A DNA stretch of 57,396 nucleotides from NCBI RefSeq assembly GCF_003666685.1, contig NZ_RCIZ01000017.1:1-57396 (forward strand), written 5' to 3'. This DNA comes from Mesorhizobium sp. YM1C-6-2. GTDB lineage: Bacteria > Pseudomonadota > Alphaproteobacteria > Rhizobiales > Rhizobiaceae. Numbering within the stretch: position 1 is the stretch's first letter; the number at the start of each line of letters is the position of its first letter. Of the stretch, positions 51,389-57,396 are shown piece after piece. A model generated the notes under the pieces. The model had not been told where the DNA came from. It worked only from the letters and a program-made list of their open reading frames with translations, and searched no databases. The position numbers were made by a program, and so were the translations under genes.

Positions 51389-51535
51389 TCAAAAACGCAG
51401 CGTGTTCTCAGCAACCCAAGGGCTCCACGTCTTGTACGGCCGGCTAAGCGGTTGTTTGTAGGCAGCAACCGTCAAAGCGCCGAGACAGATGCCAGTGAGG
51501 AACCATAGGGCGTAGGTTTTCAGTTCCGCTTCCAA
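51389..51535 (-). CDS. 48-residue single-TM protein after Flp pilin
   Basis: A TTG directly following the pilin TGA (TGATTG) opens a 48-residue frame: a charged start, a hydrophobic segment YALWFLTGICLGALTVAAY (about 8-26) and a Pro/Arg/Trp-rich tail ending VAENTLRF. It lies between pilin and terminator and is the only coherent frame there. The start codon has no obvious ribosome site, so translation would have to be coupled. Function unknown. Confidence 0.4.
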   Translation of the reverse strand: MEAELKTYALWFLTGICLGALTVAAYKQPLSRPYKTWSPWVAENTLRF

Positions 51536-51703
51536 TCAAGCCGGCAGTGCGGCGTTCAGGTCCGACCACTCGCCGGAAACCCATGTGCCGACAAGAATGA
51601 TCGTCGCGATCACCGCGACAGTGATGATGCCCAGAAGAACCGTGTATTCGATCATCGCCGCGCCGTCTTCTTCGCGCACGAACTTTGCAAGCAACTTGCG
51701 CAT
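51536..51703 (-). CDS. Flp family type IVb pilin
   Basis: The 55-residue product has a short basic leader (MRKLLAKFVREEDGA) and the Flp signature AAMIEYTVLLGIITVAVIAT with the conserved Glu-Tyr pair after the prepilin peptidase site. ATG 51703 has AAGGGGAG upstream. Flp pilins form thin adhesive pili with the Tad machinery, which would have to come from the host. A TTGACA box at 51782-51787 (minus strand) is a candidate promoter element. Placement in a prophage, on the minus strand, marks it as cargo. Confidence 0.88.
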   Translation of the reverse strand: MRKLLAKFVREEDGAAMIEYTVLLGIITVAVIATIILVGTWVSGEWSDLNAALPA

Positions 51704-51990
51704 TACGATACTCCCCTTCGCCTCAAAACAAAGACGATCCCCAGATCGCCAGACTGAAGCTTGCACAAGAAATCGCTAAAGTGTCAACGGGATTTAATAA
51801 CTCGTTAACTGATCTGTTCTTGACGACGACTGCCAAGATGATGTTTTCGCAAGCATTTTTGCCCGTTTAACCATTTCGGGATGTCGAGAGGCAGACCTCG
51901 CCGAAAATATACTCGCTTATATGGAGAAACGACAAAGCCCGACCCGGCGTGGATCGCGACCGCGCCGCTATGTCGGCCTGCGCGAGAACT

Positions 51991-52950
51991 TCACGCCGCC
52001 GGCAACGGCATTTCCTCGTTCATGGGGGCCGGGGCTGCGAAGCGTGCGAACGTGATTGCAAAAGCAGCCACGACTACGCCAGCGATCACATCGATCAGGT
52101 AATGCCCTCCTTCGGGCAGAGTGCTGACGATCATGGCGGCGTTCACGGCTGCCACGGGCAACAGGATCACCTTCGGCGCGTGGCGCAGCGAGTAGATAAT
52201 CAGCAAGCCAAGCGCCGTGTGAAAGGACGGGAACGTCGTCAGGCCAGCAGGGTGGGTGACAAGATATTCAAACGGCTCACCGGCGCGGAGCCGCAACAGA
52301 AGATCATAATGCCACATGCCGGCGTGCGCCGAAAACTGGCCTGGATCGATCTGGTAGAAGGAATAGGCACCGGCGGCCGGAAACAAATACATGCCGATGG
52401 CAGTAGGGACTCCCGCTACGGCCAGCAGAACAAGGAATTCAATGATGCGCCGCCGCTTCAGCATGACCGAGTGATAGAGGAGTACCAGCGGAACCTGCGG
52501 CCCGAGCGCGTGGTAGGCAAAGATCAGGACAGGGCTTGTGATCGGACCGCTCATTGCCTGATGGAATGCTATCCAGTCGAAGCCCATCACCCGGTCCATT
52601 TCGGCCAGGTAGGCGTCCGTTAGCGGCGCGGATGTCGCGCTTGCGAGGAACATGAAAAGGGTCGTGGCAAACGTCATCGGCACGAAAACGGTGACTGCCA
52701 CGAGCATCAGGCGAATCGATGCCGACGCTCGCTTGATCAGCAGGGCAATGCGAGATGGATCGCCCGCCAGCCTCCTGTCGACCAACCAGGTCACAGACCA
52801 TAGGAAGGCGACACCGACAGCCACCTTGGCGAGTTCAAGCCAGTTCTGAGGAGCGATCTGCACGTTCGATCCCAGCAAGAGGATCGCGTCAGCAAACATG
52901 AAGGCGACCGTGCAAAGCGCGACGGTGACTATTCCGCTCCGAATGTCCAT
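51991..52950 (-). CDS. PAP2-superfamily membrane phosphatase
   Basis: The 319-residue product has about six to seven membrane segments and the PAP2 motifs PSFH (241-244, His244) and STLPEGGHYLID (276-287, His283, Asp287). The PSFH plus GGHYLID pattern is that of the Aur1/Ipt1-like PAP2_3 branch, which act on lipid phosphates or transfer phosphoinositol-type head groups. Not a typical phage function. It lies alone on the minus strand between pilin and lysis genes and may modify membrane lipids of the lysogen. Confidence 0.85.
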   Translation of the reverse strand: MDIRSGIVTVALCTVAFMFADAILLLGSNVQIAPQNWLELAKVAVGVAFLWSVTWLVDRRLAGDPSRIALLIKRASASIRLMLVAVTVFVPMTFATTLFMFLASATSAPLTDAYLAEMDRVMGFDWIAFHQAMSGPITSPVLIFAYHALGPQVPLVLLYHSVMLKRRRIIEFLVLLAVAGVPTAIGMYLFPAAGAYSFYQIDPGQFSAHAGMWHYDLLLRLRAGEPFEYLVTHPAGLTTFPSFHTALGLLIIYSLRHAPKVILLPVAAVNAAMIVSTLPEGGHYLIDVIAGVVVAAFAITFARFAAPAPMNEEMPLPAA

Positions 52951-53023
52951 TCGATAGCTGCCCCCAGCCCCGAATACGGCGCGACTTTACGACCTCACAT
53001 CAATTTTCACAAGGAAGCCAGCC

Positions 53024-53119
53024 ATGCGTCTCGTGCCCAACTGGCGCGCCGTGCTGCGCTACGCGTGGTCGATCCGCCTCTACATCCTGGCAGGGCTGTT
53101 CTCCGGCTTAGAAGTCTGA
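53024..53119 (+). pseudogene. truncated small phage membrane protein (DUF7940-like)
   Basis: The frame MRLVPNWRAVLRYAWSIRLY, followed by ILAGLFSGLEV and TGA, is preceded by AAGGAAG. It matches the first 31 residues of small lysis-region proteins in rhizobial phages that normally continue for about 80 residues with a second hydrophobic segment. Here it stops early and the sulfotransferase gene begins, converging on it, 13 bases later. The family name is from memory and tentative. Confidence 0.55.
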
Positions 53120-53132
53120 ACTGAGATGATGC

Positions 53133-53747
53133 TCAGCCGCCGGCAATCCGCTTCAGCGCCTTGGGAATATACTGCAGCAGGTTCTTCTTTTGAGCATAGG
53201 CGGTGTTCAGCTTGAGGTTCGATGGGGTCGTTAGCGTGTTGACCGCCGCGTCCAAATCCCCCTCAGCGCCGATGTCTTCTGCAAAAGCGAGGAATGCCTC
53301 TACCGGGTCGTCTATGTCCACGAAATGGGTCCGGGTCTTGTCTCTCAGGAAGGCTTTGATGTTGGCCGACACCACGTCGACGTAATCGAGACTTGCCGCC
53401 CAAAGTTCTTCATCGGTTAGTTCCGGACGCATCAGAACACCGGTCGCGAACCCGCGAACATTGGACACCGGGCTGTCGATCAGCCGGACAAAGCTTTTTG
53501 CGACGCGCTCCCGGTCCCGCACGAGATGAACGTAGCACGCGTCATTGCCGTACCGCTGATGGAGATAGCCGAGCTGAAACGCGAGGTGATTGTCCACTTC
53601 GATGTGGTTCGGGGGGTAGTCGAAACGTCCGGGCCCGAAGACGCGGCTCCTGCTTTCATGGGCCGCCGAGTAATTCGTGAAGTGCTTGCAAGCTTTCGCG
53701 AAAGACGCCGACCCGCTGCGACCAGTGCATAATACAAAAACATTCAT
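53133..53747 (-). CDS. sulfotransferase-like protein
   Basis: The 204-residue product has an N-terminal P-loop-like PAPS-binding motif NVFVLCTGRSGSASFAKACK (about 2-20), then NYSAAHESRSR, DNHLAFQLGYLH and the 3'-phosphate-binding-like segment CYVHLVRDRERVAKSFVRLI. This is the sulfotransferase fold of a small family seen in bacteria and phages. ATG 53747 is preferred since the CTGRSGS motif then lies at the N-terminus. It could sulfate a surface glycan or lipid of the lysogen; the target is unknown. Confidence 0.75.
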   Translation of the reverse strand: MNVFVLCTGRSGSASFAKACKHFTNYSAAHESRSRVFGPGRFDYPPNHIEVDNHLAFQLGYLHQRYGNDACYVHLVRDRERVAKSFVRLIDSPVSNVRGFATGVLMRPELTDEELWAASLDYVDVVSANIKAFLRDKTRTHFVDIDDPVEAFLAFAEDIGAEGDLDAAVNTLTTPSNLKLNTAYAQKKNLLQYIPKALKRIAGG

Positions 53748-53912
53748 GATCGGACCCCCGCCCGTAATTCCGCCGGGGATCATCCTCGCCAATGGTGCAG
53801 CAAAAGCAAGCGCGTTGGTCGTAGTGCTTTAGTCTTCCACTTCTCAAAGCAGCCCGGCATGCGAAAGCAGCTAGCGGCTGCCCTTCTCTTTGTCATCATC
53901 GGAGCACTGACC

Positions 53913-54656
53913 ATGGACAAGACCGTTCCGGCCGGAGCGGCGATGCTGCTCGACTTCATCGGCGGCATCGAGGCCCCGCGCGGCTACGATACGATCTACG
54001 GCAACAACCAGGGCAAGCTGCCGAAGCCGGTCACGTCGATGACGCTGGCGGAGGTGCAGTCCGAGCAGGGATCGTGGACGAAGCGCTTCGGCTCCTCGGC
54101 GACTGGCCGCTACCAGTTCATGAAGGCGACGCTGTCCGGCCTGATCGCCGAACTCGGGCTCTCCCCCTCGCAGAAGCTGGACGCCAACCTGCAGGATCGG
54201 CTGGGCTACCACCTGCTGAAGCGCCGTGGCTACGAGGCGTTCGTGGCGGGCAAGATCAGCGCCGCCGAGTTCGGCAAGCGGCTGGCGCAGGAATGGGCGT
54301 CGCTTCCGGTTCTCGTCGACACGCAGGGCGCAAGCCGGAGGGTGAGGCGAGGGCAGTCCTATTACGCCGGCGACGGGCTGAACAAATCCCTGATCGCCCC
54401 TGAGAAGGTGGAGACGGTGCTGGCGCTGGCCAGAGACGCCGCGAGGAAGCCCGTGGGCGCGTCCAAGCCTGTCGAGCCTAGCTCGACACCCCCAGCGGCC
54501 AAGCCTGCCCTGCCTACGGGGCCCGTCGTCGTCCACGTCGAGGACCGGCCGCCCGCCGTCAAACCCGGTCCGGCGCCGAAGCAGCCCGAAGCCCTCTGGT
54601 GGAGGATCGTGCAGACGGTGCTCGGCTGGATATTCGGACCACCAAAGGAGAAGTGA
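53913..54656 (+). CDS. lambda R-like endolysin (lytic transglycosylase)
   Basis: The 247-residue product degrades peptidoglycan at lysis. It resembles lambda R: LLDFIGGIEAPRGYDTIYGN with the catalytic Glu region, SSATGRYQFMKATLSGL (lambda has GAGRYQLL) and QEWASLPVLVDTQG. A Pro-rich linker (EPSSTPPAAKPALPTGP) and a C-terminal hydrophobic segment (ALWWRIVQTVLGWIFG) follow, so it may be membrane-tethered. ATG 53913 is assumed; an upstream ATG 53859 would add a hydrophobic SAR-like N-terminus. Confidence 0.82.
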   Translation: MDKTVPAGAAMLLDFIGGIEAPRGYDTIYGNNQGKLPKPVTSMTLAEVQSEQGSWTKRFGSSATGRYQFMKATLSGLIAELGLSPSQKLDANLQDRLGYHLLKRRGYEAFVAGKISAAEFGKRLAQEWASLPVLVDTQGASRRVRRGQSYYAGDGLNKSLIAPEKVETVLALARDAARKPVGASKPVEPSSTPPAAKPALPTGPVVVHVEDRPPAVKPGPAPKQPEALWWRIVQTVLGWIFGPPKEK

Positions 54657-54657
54657 C

Positions 54658-54858
54658 ATGGAGACCGTCAATCAGCCCACGGCGCTCCCGACGAACAAGC
54701 TGACGGCCGCCATGCTGTCGGCGTCGATCGCGGGCGTTGTCAAGGCGCTCGTCGTGCAGGCATGGCCGCAGTTCGCCGACCCCGTCATCTGGGAGCCGCT
54801 GCCATATCTCGTCGGCTTTGCCGTCGGCTACTTCGTGAAGGACCGCCCCAATGCGTAA
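54658..54858 (+). CDS. holin-like small membrane protein
   Basis: The 66-residue product has one to two hydrophobic stretches (MLSASIAGVVKALVVQAW, and LPYLVGFAVGYFVKD) and lies directly behind the endolysin gene (AAGGAGAAGTGACATG). This is the typical place and size of a class II/III holin or pinholin. It overlaps the next tiny gene by eight bases. Confidence 0.7.
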   Translation: METVNQPTALPTNKLTAAMLSASIAGVVKALVVQAWPQFADPVIWEPLPYLVGFAVGYFVKDRPNA

Positions 54859-54934
54859 CATCCTCTTCGCGATCTTCGTGGCGGTGGTGTTCGGCCTCGC
54901 CGCCATCTTCGGCGCCGGCATCTGGAGCCTGTGA
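54851..54934 (+). CDS. 27-residue membrane peptide in the lysis block
   Basis: The frame MRNILFAIFVAVVFGLAAIF plus GAGIWSL is essentially one transmembrane helix with a basic start. It overlaps the holin-like gene upstream and the Rz-like start downstream (TGATG), so it is part of the coupled lysis cassette. It could be a holin regulator or second pinholin. Confidence 0.55.
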   Translation: MRNILFAIFVAVVFGLAAIFGAGIWSL

Positions 54935-55176
54935 TGGGCTCCGCGATCGTCGCCTTCCTGACCGGACCAGGTGGGCTCTATGCCGTGCTCTTCGCGGCGA
55001 TCGGCGCTGCGGTCGTCTATCTGCGCCGAGACGCCCGCCAGGACGAACGCAACAAGCAGGTGGCTGACCGCCTGAAATCCATCAAGGAGAAGAAGGAGAT
55101 CGATGATGAGGTTGCCGGCCTTGATCCTGGCGCTCTCGATCAGCGCTTTCGCCGCTGGCTGCGCAAGCGTGGGTAG
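54934..55176 (+). CDS. Rz-like inner-membrane spanin
   Basis: The 80-residue product has an N-terminal transmembrane helix (GGLYAVLFAAIGAAVVYL, about 13-30) followed by a charged periplasmic coiled coil (RDARQDERNKQVADRLKSIK). This is the topology of inner-membrane spanins. A lipoprotein gene is embedded out of frame in its 3' half, as with lambda Rz/Rz1. It is shorter than lambda Rz (153 residues). Confidence 0.72.
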   Translation: MGSAIVAFLTGPGGLYAVLFAAIGAAVVYLRRDARQDERNKQVADRLKSIKEKKEIDDEVAGLDPGALDQRFRRWLRKRG

Positions 55177-55297
55177 CTTCTGCGACGTCTCGAGCGCCTA
55201 TCCCGCAACCGAGGGGACGAACTACTCGGACGGCGAGCAACGCTGGATCGTCTCGCACAACGAATATGGCGAGCACGCCTGCGGGTGGCGCCCATGA
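55103..55297 (+). CDS. Rz1-like outer-membrane spanin lipoprotein
   Basis: The 64-residue product has a signal sequence MMRLPALILALSISAFAAGC with a lipobox ending at Cys20. The mature part is short. It starts within the Rz-like gene in another frame, with AAGGAGATCG upstream, overlapping by 74 bases and extending past it. The pair connects inner and outer membranes at the last step of lysis. Unlike classical Rz1, the mature part is not Pro-rich. Confidence 0.72.
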   Translation: MMRLPALILALSISAFAAGCASVGSFCDVSSAYPATEGTNYSDGEQRWIVSHNEYGEHACGWRP

Positions 55298-55506
55298 TGG
55301 CCCTCATCCTGCTCACCTGTGCGCTCGCCGGCGGCGACTGCCGGCCGCATGTCCAGGCCGACGGGCTCGGCGTCATGGAATGCCAGATCCAGTCGCAGCG
55401 CGCCGCGGCGCAATACGTGGCCGAGCATCCGAAGCGGCGCATCGCTCGTATCATCTGCGCGGACCGGCGGCGGATCGATTTCTATCTCGGCAGGGGGCAG
55501 GCATAG
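55294..55506 (+). CDS. small secreted or membrane-anchored phage protein
   Basis: The 70-residue product starts with a short hydrophobic stretch (MMALILLTCALAGGDCRPHV) and continues basic and soluble (RAAAQYVAEHPKRRIARIIC). The ATG overlaps the Rz1-like stop (ATGATG). Two Cys pairs could form disulfides in the periplasm. Not recognised. Confidence 0.6.
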   Translation: MMALILLTCALAGGDCRPHVQADGLGVMECQIQSQRAAAQYVAEHPKRRIARIICADRRRIDFYLGRGQA

Positions 55507-55507
55507 C

Positions 55508-55750
55508 ATGAACAGGGACGCCAAGATCGCAGAGCAGTTTGCCGAGCTTCCCGAGCCGACGCGGAAGTTCCTGACTGATCTGACCGTGGAGGATGCCAAG
55601 GCTCTTGAAGCCGGCATGCCGCTCGTCCGGGCGTTGATCGGCTTCGCCAAGGTATCGAAGTGGATCATCATCACGATCCTCGGCATACTCGGCGGCGTGG
55701 TGCTTCTGGGCGAGTCTGTGATGAAGATCTTGGCGTGGTTCAGGACATGA
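55508..55750 (+). CDS. small phage membrane protein
   Basis: The 80-residue product has a charged helical N-terminal half (DAKIAEQFAELPEPTRKFLT) and a C-terminal transmembrane helix (SKWIIITILGILGGVVLLGE, about 50-70). ATG 55508 is one base after the preceding stop. It is the last gene that clearly belongs to the lysis block. Confidence 0.65.
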   Translation: MNRDAKIAEQFAELPEPTRKFLTDLTVEDAKALEAGMPLVRALIGFAKVSKWIIITILGILGGVVLLGESVMKILAWFRT

Positions 55751-55995
55751 AATGGCCGGCGTCCTGATCCGGAGGTGGGTGGCTTCGGGGTGGCGCCGGC
55801 CAATTTGCAAGGATCGGGGCTTGGGGGGTGACCCTTGCTTAGCCATTTCCGCACGCCGCAGGGCAGACCGCTATTACGCGATCGCGGACCTGATCCAAGG
55901 CGGAAGGCGATTTCACATTCACAAACCGACTTGAATTGGGCTCGCCAATTGCTAGAATTTTTCCTTAGGGACGCGTTGAATACCGGGGTTGGGCA

Positions 55996-56229
55996 GTGCC
56001 GCGCGGTGTAGCAAGCGCCAAGCAATTGGCGATGATGGCAAGGGTTCTCGATACCTTCTGCGGGACGTATGGCGTCACCGACACGATCCAGCGCGAGGAC
56101 GCGGCGGCCCTCATCCTAGAATTGTTTAATCTTGGCTCCCGTGACGAAGAAGCACTGCTTGCCGAACTTGAAAAAACGGCGACTCTAACGCTTCGTCCTA
56201 AGCAGACGCGCTTCTCGCACGAGGGATGA
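55996..56229 (+). CDS. small hypothetical protein of Rhizobiales type
   Basis: The 77-residue frame starts at GTG 55996 with GGGG upstream. It contains REDAAALILELFNLGSRDEE-like sequence, a pattern I associate with small proteins common in Rhizobiales genomes. Its 3' end overlaps the minus-strand gene at 56185-56355 by 45 bases, which is unusual for two real genes, so one may be spurious. Confidence 0.5.
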   Translation: MPRGVASAKQLAMMARVLDTFCGTYGVTDTIQREDAAALILELFNLGSRDEEALLAELEKTATLTLRPKQTRFSHEG

Positions 56230-56355
56230 CCAGTTCACGCCTAGCACGGTGATGAGGTCCAAAGCCTCAACTTCGGTAATTCCCGTCTCTTTGACTAAAC
56301 GCTGAATAAGGCCAACGCGACCCTCGCCGTCCGGCTTCTCGGGTACGTCAGGCAT
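56185..56355 (-). CDS. small hypothetical protein (56 residues)
   Basis: ATG 56355 is preceded by a strong AAGGAGG. The product reads GLIQRLVKETGITEVEALDL then ITVLGVNWSSLVREARLLR, a two-helix unit typical of short Rhizobiales proteins of unknown function. It converges on and overlaps the tail of the gene at 55996. Confidence 0.6.
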   Translation of the reverse strand: MPDVPEKPDGEGRVGLIQRLVKETGITEVEALDLITVLGVNWSSLVREARLLRTKR

Positions 56356-56591
56356 TGGAGGAGCCTCCTTGGCTAAGGATACAGCGTCCCTTACACATGA
56401 AGGTTCCGGTGCAGATCAAAGATAATCAGGTCGCGTGCCAGATAGAGCAGGCGTGGAATAACTGTCCATGCTAGTCTCCAGCCGGGCGCGACCCAACCTG
56501 GGCTCCCGCGACGGGGCTGGCGACGAACAGGGGGGTGAGGTCGCCAGCCTGCCCATAGCCGTACAAACGCATAGCAACACAATGGTGGCCT

Positions 56592-56801
56592 ATGCCGCTC
56601 CTCGAAATCAGTGTAGCTGAATGCCGGAAACAGGCAGATGACTGTTTGCGGCTCCGGGACGAACCCGGCATCTCTCCCCCGCGGGCTACCCTCCTGCTAA
56701 CCACGGCTCGAACCTGGACGGCATTGGCCAGCCTGAAGGAGCGGCTGCCAGCAGCTAGTGTCCCGGCTGAGAGCAATACGCAAACTACACCAGATGCCTA
56801 A
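56592..56801 (+). CDS. small hypothetical protein (69 residues)
   Basis: The frame ECRKQADDCLRLRDEPGISP followed by RATLLLTTARTWTALASLKE matches, in pattern, a widespread small helical Rhizobiales protein with ECRRLA...ARLLxMAxTWxxLA. The ribosome site is weak (GGTGG), and the C-terminus is unstructured. Probably chromosomal rather than phage. Confidence 0.5.
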   Translation: MPLLEISVAECRKQADDCLRLRDEPGISPPRATLLLTTARTWTALASLKERLPAASVPAESNTQTTPDA

Positions 56802-56959
56802 TCAGCCTGATCACCACCGTCGGGCCGGCCAGGAAGCTACACTGGCCTCGGTCGTGCCGAAGCCGTCTTCAATGTCATGCGCTTCGCGATCCCCCCGAAT
56901 TCGGTACCTGAGAGACCAACTCGGCCGCCGGGACCGAGAGAGGTGCGGCGGCATTTGCG

Positions 56960-57319
56960 TCAGGGGACCATCTTCCGGACGCTTGGGAACGTGTCACACG
57001 CGGTGACACAGGAAGCATTTCGGGCTTGGCTGCGATCTCGGCGGCCCATCTTCCCGCGTTCGAGCTCGGAGCGATTGTTGCCAGCCATTGGAATTTCAAT
57101 GCATCCACCTGTTGGCAAGTCCACGTATCGCTCGGGCCGCGATGCGCTATCGTTCTTACTGCCTCTGGAGTGTCCATCAAACTCCCTCGCTGGGCGCGGT
57201 CCTTTTTGCATAGCCCAGATCGCCGCCTGAGTTCTGTTGTCCACGCCGGCCTTTCTCAGGATTGCCTTGACGTGAACTTTCACTGTGGCATCTGCGATCG
57301 ACATCTTTCCCGCGATCAC
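56960..57319 (-). pseudogene. LuxR/NarL-type regulator, C-terminal fragment
   Basis: The first 40 codons from 57319 encode VIAGKMSIADATVKVHVKAI and LRKAGVDNRTQAAIWAMQKG, the second half of a LuxR-type HTH domain. The receiver domain and first HTH helix are missing; the coding match begins exactly where the IS-like terminus (57320) ends. The remaining codons to 56960 are low-complexity read-through beyond the usual end of this family. The insertion sequence has removed or separated the rest of the gene. Confidence 0.75.
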
Positions 57320-57396
57320 TGTTGATTGCTGCTGAGAAGTGACCCGGGGGAGCGTGTAATTTTCATTGAGAAGTGACCCATGTTTGAACCCGTCCC
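57320..57396 (+). mobile_element. terminus of an IS21-like insertion sequence
   Basis: The sequence starts TGTTGATTGC and has two copies of TGAGAAGTGACCC (57333-57345 and 57367-57379), 34 bp apart. Multiple internal terminal repeats and a TG-starting end are typical of IS21-family elements. The element continues past the window, so no transposase is visible. Confidence 0.6.

Larger units (their letters stand above)
21589..55750. mobile_element. lambda/HK97-like siphovirus prophage
   Basis: From the tRNA-Phe core to the last lysis gene, the order is integrase, regulator, early genes, terminase, head, tail, cargo and lysis, consistent with one temperate tailed phage of long flexible tail morphology. 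All head and tail modules look intact. Possible defects are a TAG inside the putative replication initiator and a truncated small membrane gene at 53024. The right boundary is set provisionally at the last lysis gene because no second att copy is visible. Confidence 0.88.

Noticed and set aside
51877-52102. 73-codon plus-strand frame in the pilin-PAP2 gap
   Set aside because: Most of it is antisense to the PAP2 gene and the start lacks a ribosome site. The gap itself (51704-51990) holds only the presumed pilin promoter.
55752-55934. 60-codon frame after the last lysis gene
   Set aside because: Arg/Gly-rich with no ribosome site or motif; I see no gene or att copy in 55751-55995.
56391-56582. 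63-codon minus-strand frame
   Set aside because: Trp/Arg/Pro-rich composition typical of chance frames and no ribosome site.

Overview
The window is high-GC alphaproteobacterial DNA. Gene families, the dense ATGA/GTGA-coupled operons and a palindromic intergenic repeat at 17161-17220 all point to Rhizobiales, probably a Mesorhizobium/Phyllobacteriaceae relative (inference; no rRNA or other species marker is present). It has three parts: a chromosomal sugar uptake and catabolism region (about 1-21.2 kb), a nearly complete lambda/HK97-like siphovirus prophage (about 21.6-55.8 kb), and a short degenerate right flank that ends inside an insertion sequence.

Sugar region. After a DUF2950 protein tail, an unknown membrane protein and a fragment of a sugar-binding protein comes a minus-strand beta-propeller lactonase. 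Divergent from it is operon 1 (3157-10767): a 22-codon leader ORF, a MaoC-fold protein, a CaiB-type CoA transferase, a solute-binding protein without signal peptide, and an RbsB/RbsA/RbsC-type importer whose ATPase is split into two genes. An IclR-family regulator (minus) separates it from operon 2 (11765-21216): a MalE/F/G/K-type importer, two enolase-superfamily dehydratases (one an L-fuconate dehydratase), a RhaM-type mutarotase, a Gfo/Idh/MocA oxidoreductase, a second MaoC protein and an SDR resembling 2-keto-3-deoxy-L-fuconate dehydrogenase. An 18-bp near-palindrome shared by both operon promoters is a candidate IclR operator. The likely substrate is L-fucose or a related 6-deoxy/acid sugar handled by the non-phosphorylative route.

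Prophage. The left end carries a 48-nt piece of the 3' half of tRNA-Phe next to a tyrosine integrase. A coiled-coil ribbon-helix-helix regulator is coupled to the integrase and faces an array of 25-bp-spaced operator-like repeats. The early region holds an O-like putative replication initiator interrupted by an in-frame TAG and carrying three internal GTGATTTCACC repeats, RNase H, zinc-ribbon and small proteins. The late region runs HNH, TerS, TerL, fused protease-capsid, portal, collagen-like protein, connectors, tail tube, a G/GT chaperone pair with an A_AAA_AAC slippery site, tape measure with embedded lysozyme, three tail-tip proteins and a 1446-aa J-like protein with Ig and LamG domains. 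Between tail and lysis genes lies a mostly minus-strand cargo block: Flp pilin, a tiny membrane protein, PAP2 phosphatase and sulfotransferase. The lysis block has a lambda-R-like endolysin, holin-like proteins and an overlapping Rz/Rz1 spanin pair.

Right flank. Small Rhizobiales-type genes are followed by a LuxR-type regulator truncated by what looks like the terminus of an IS21-like element. No intact tRNA-Phe or second att copy is visible, so the true right boundary of the island lies beyond the window.
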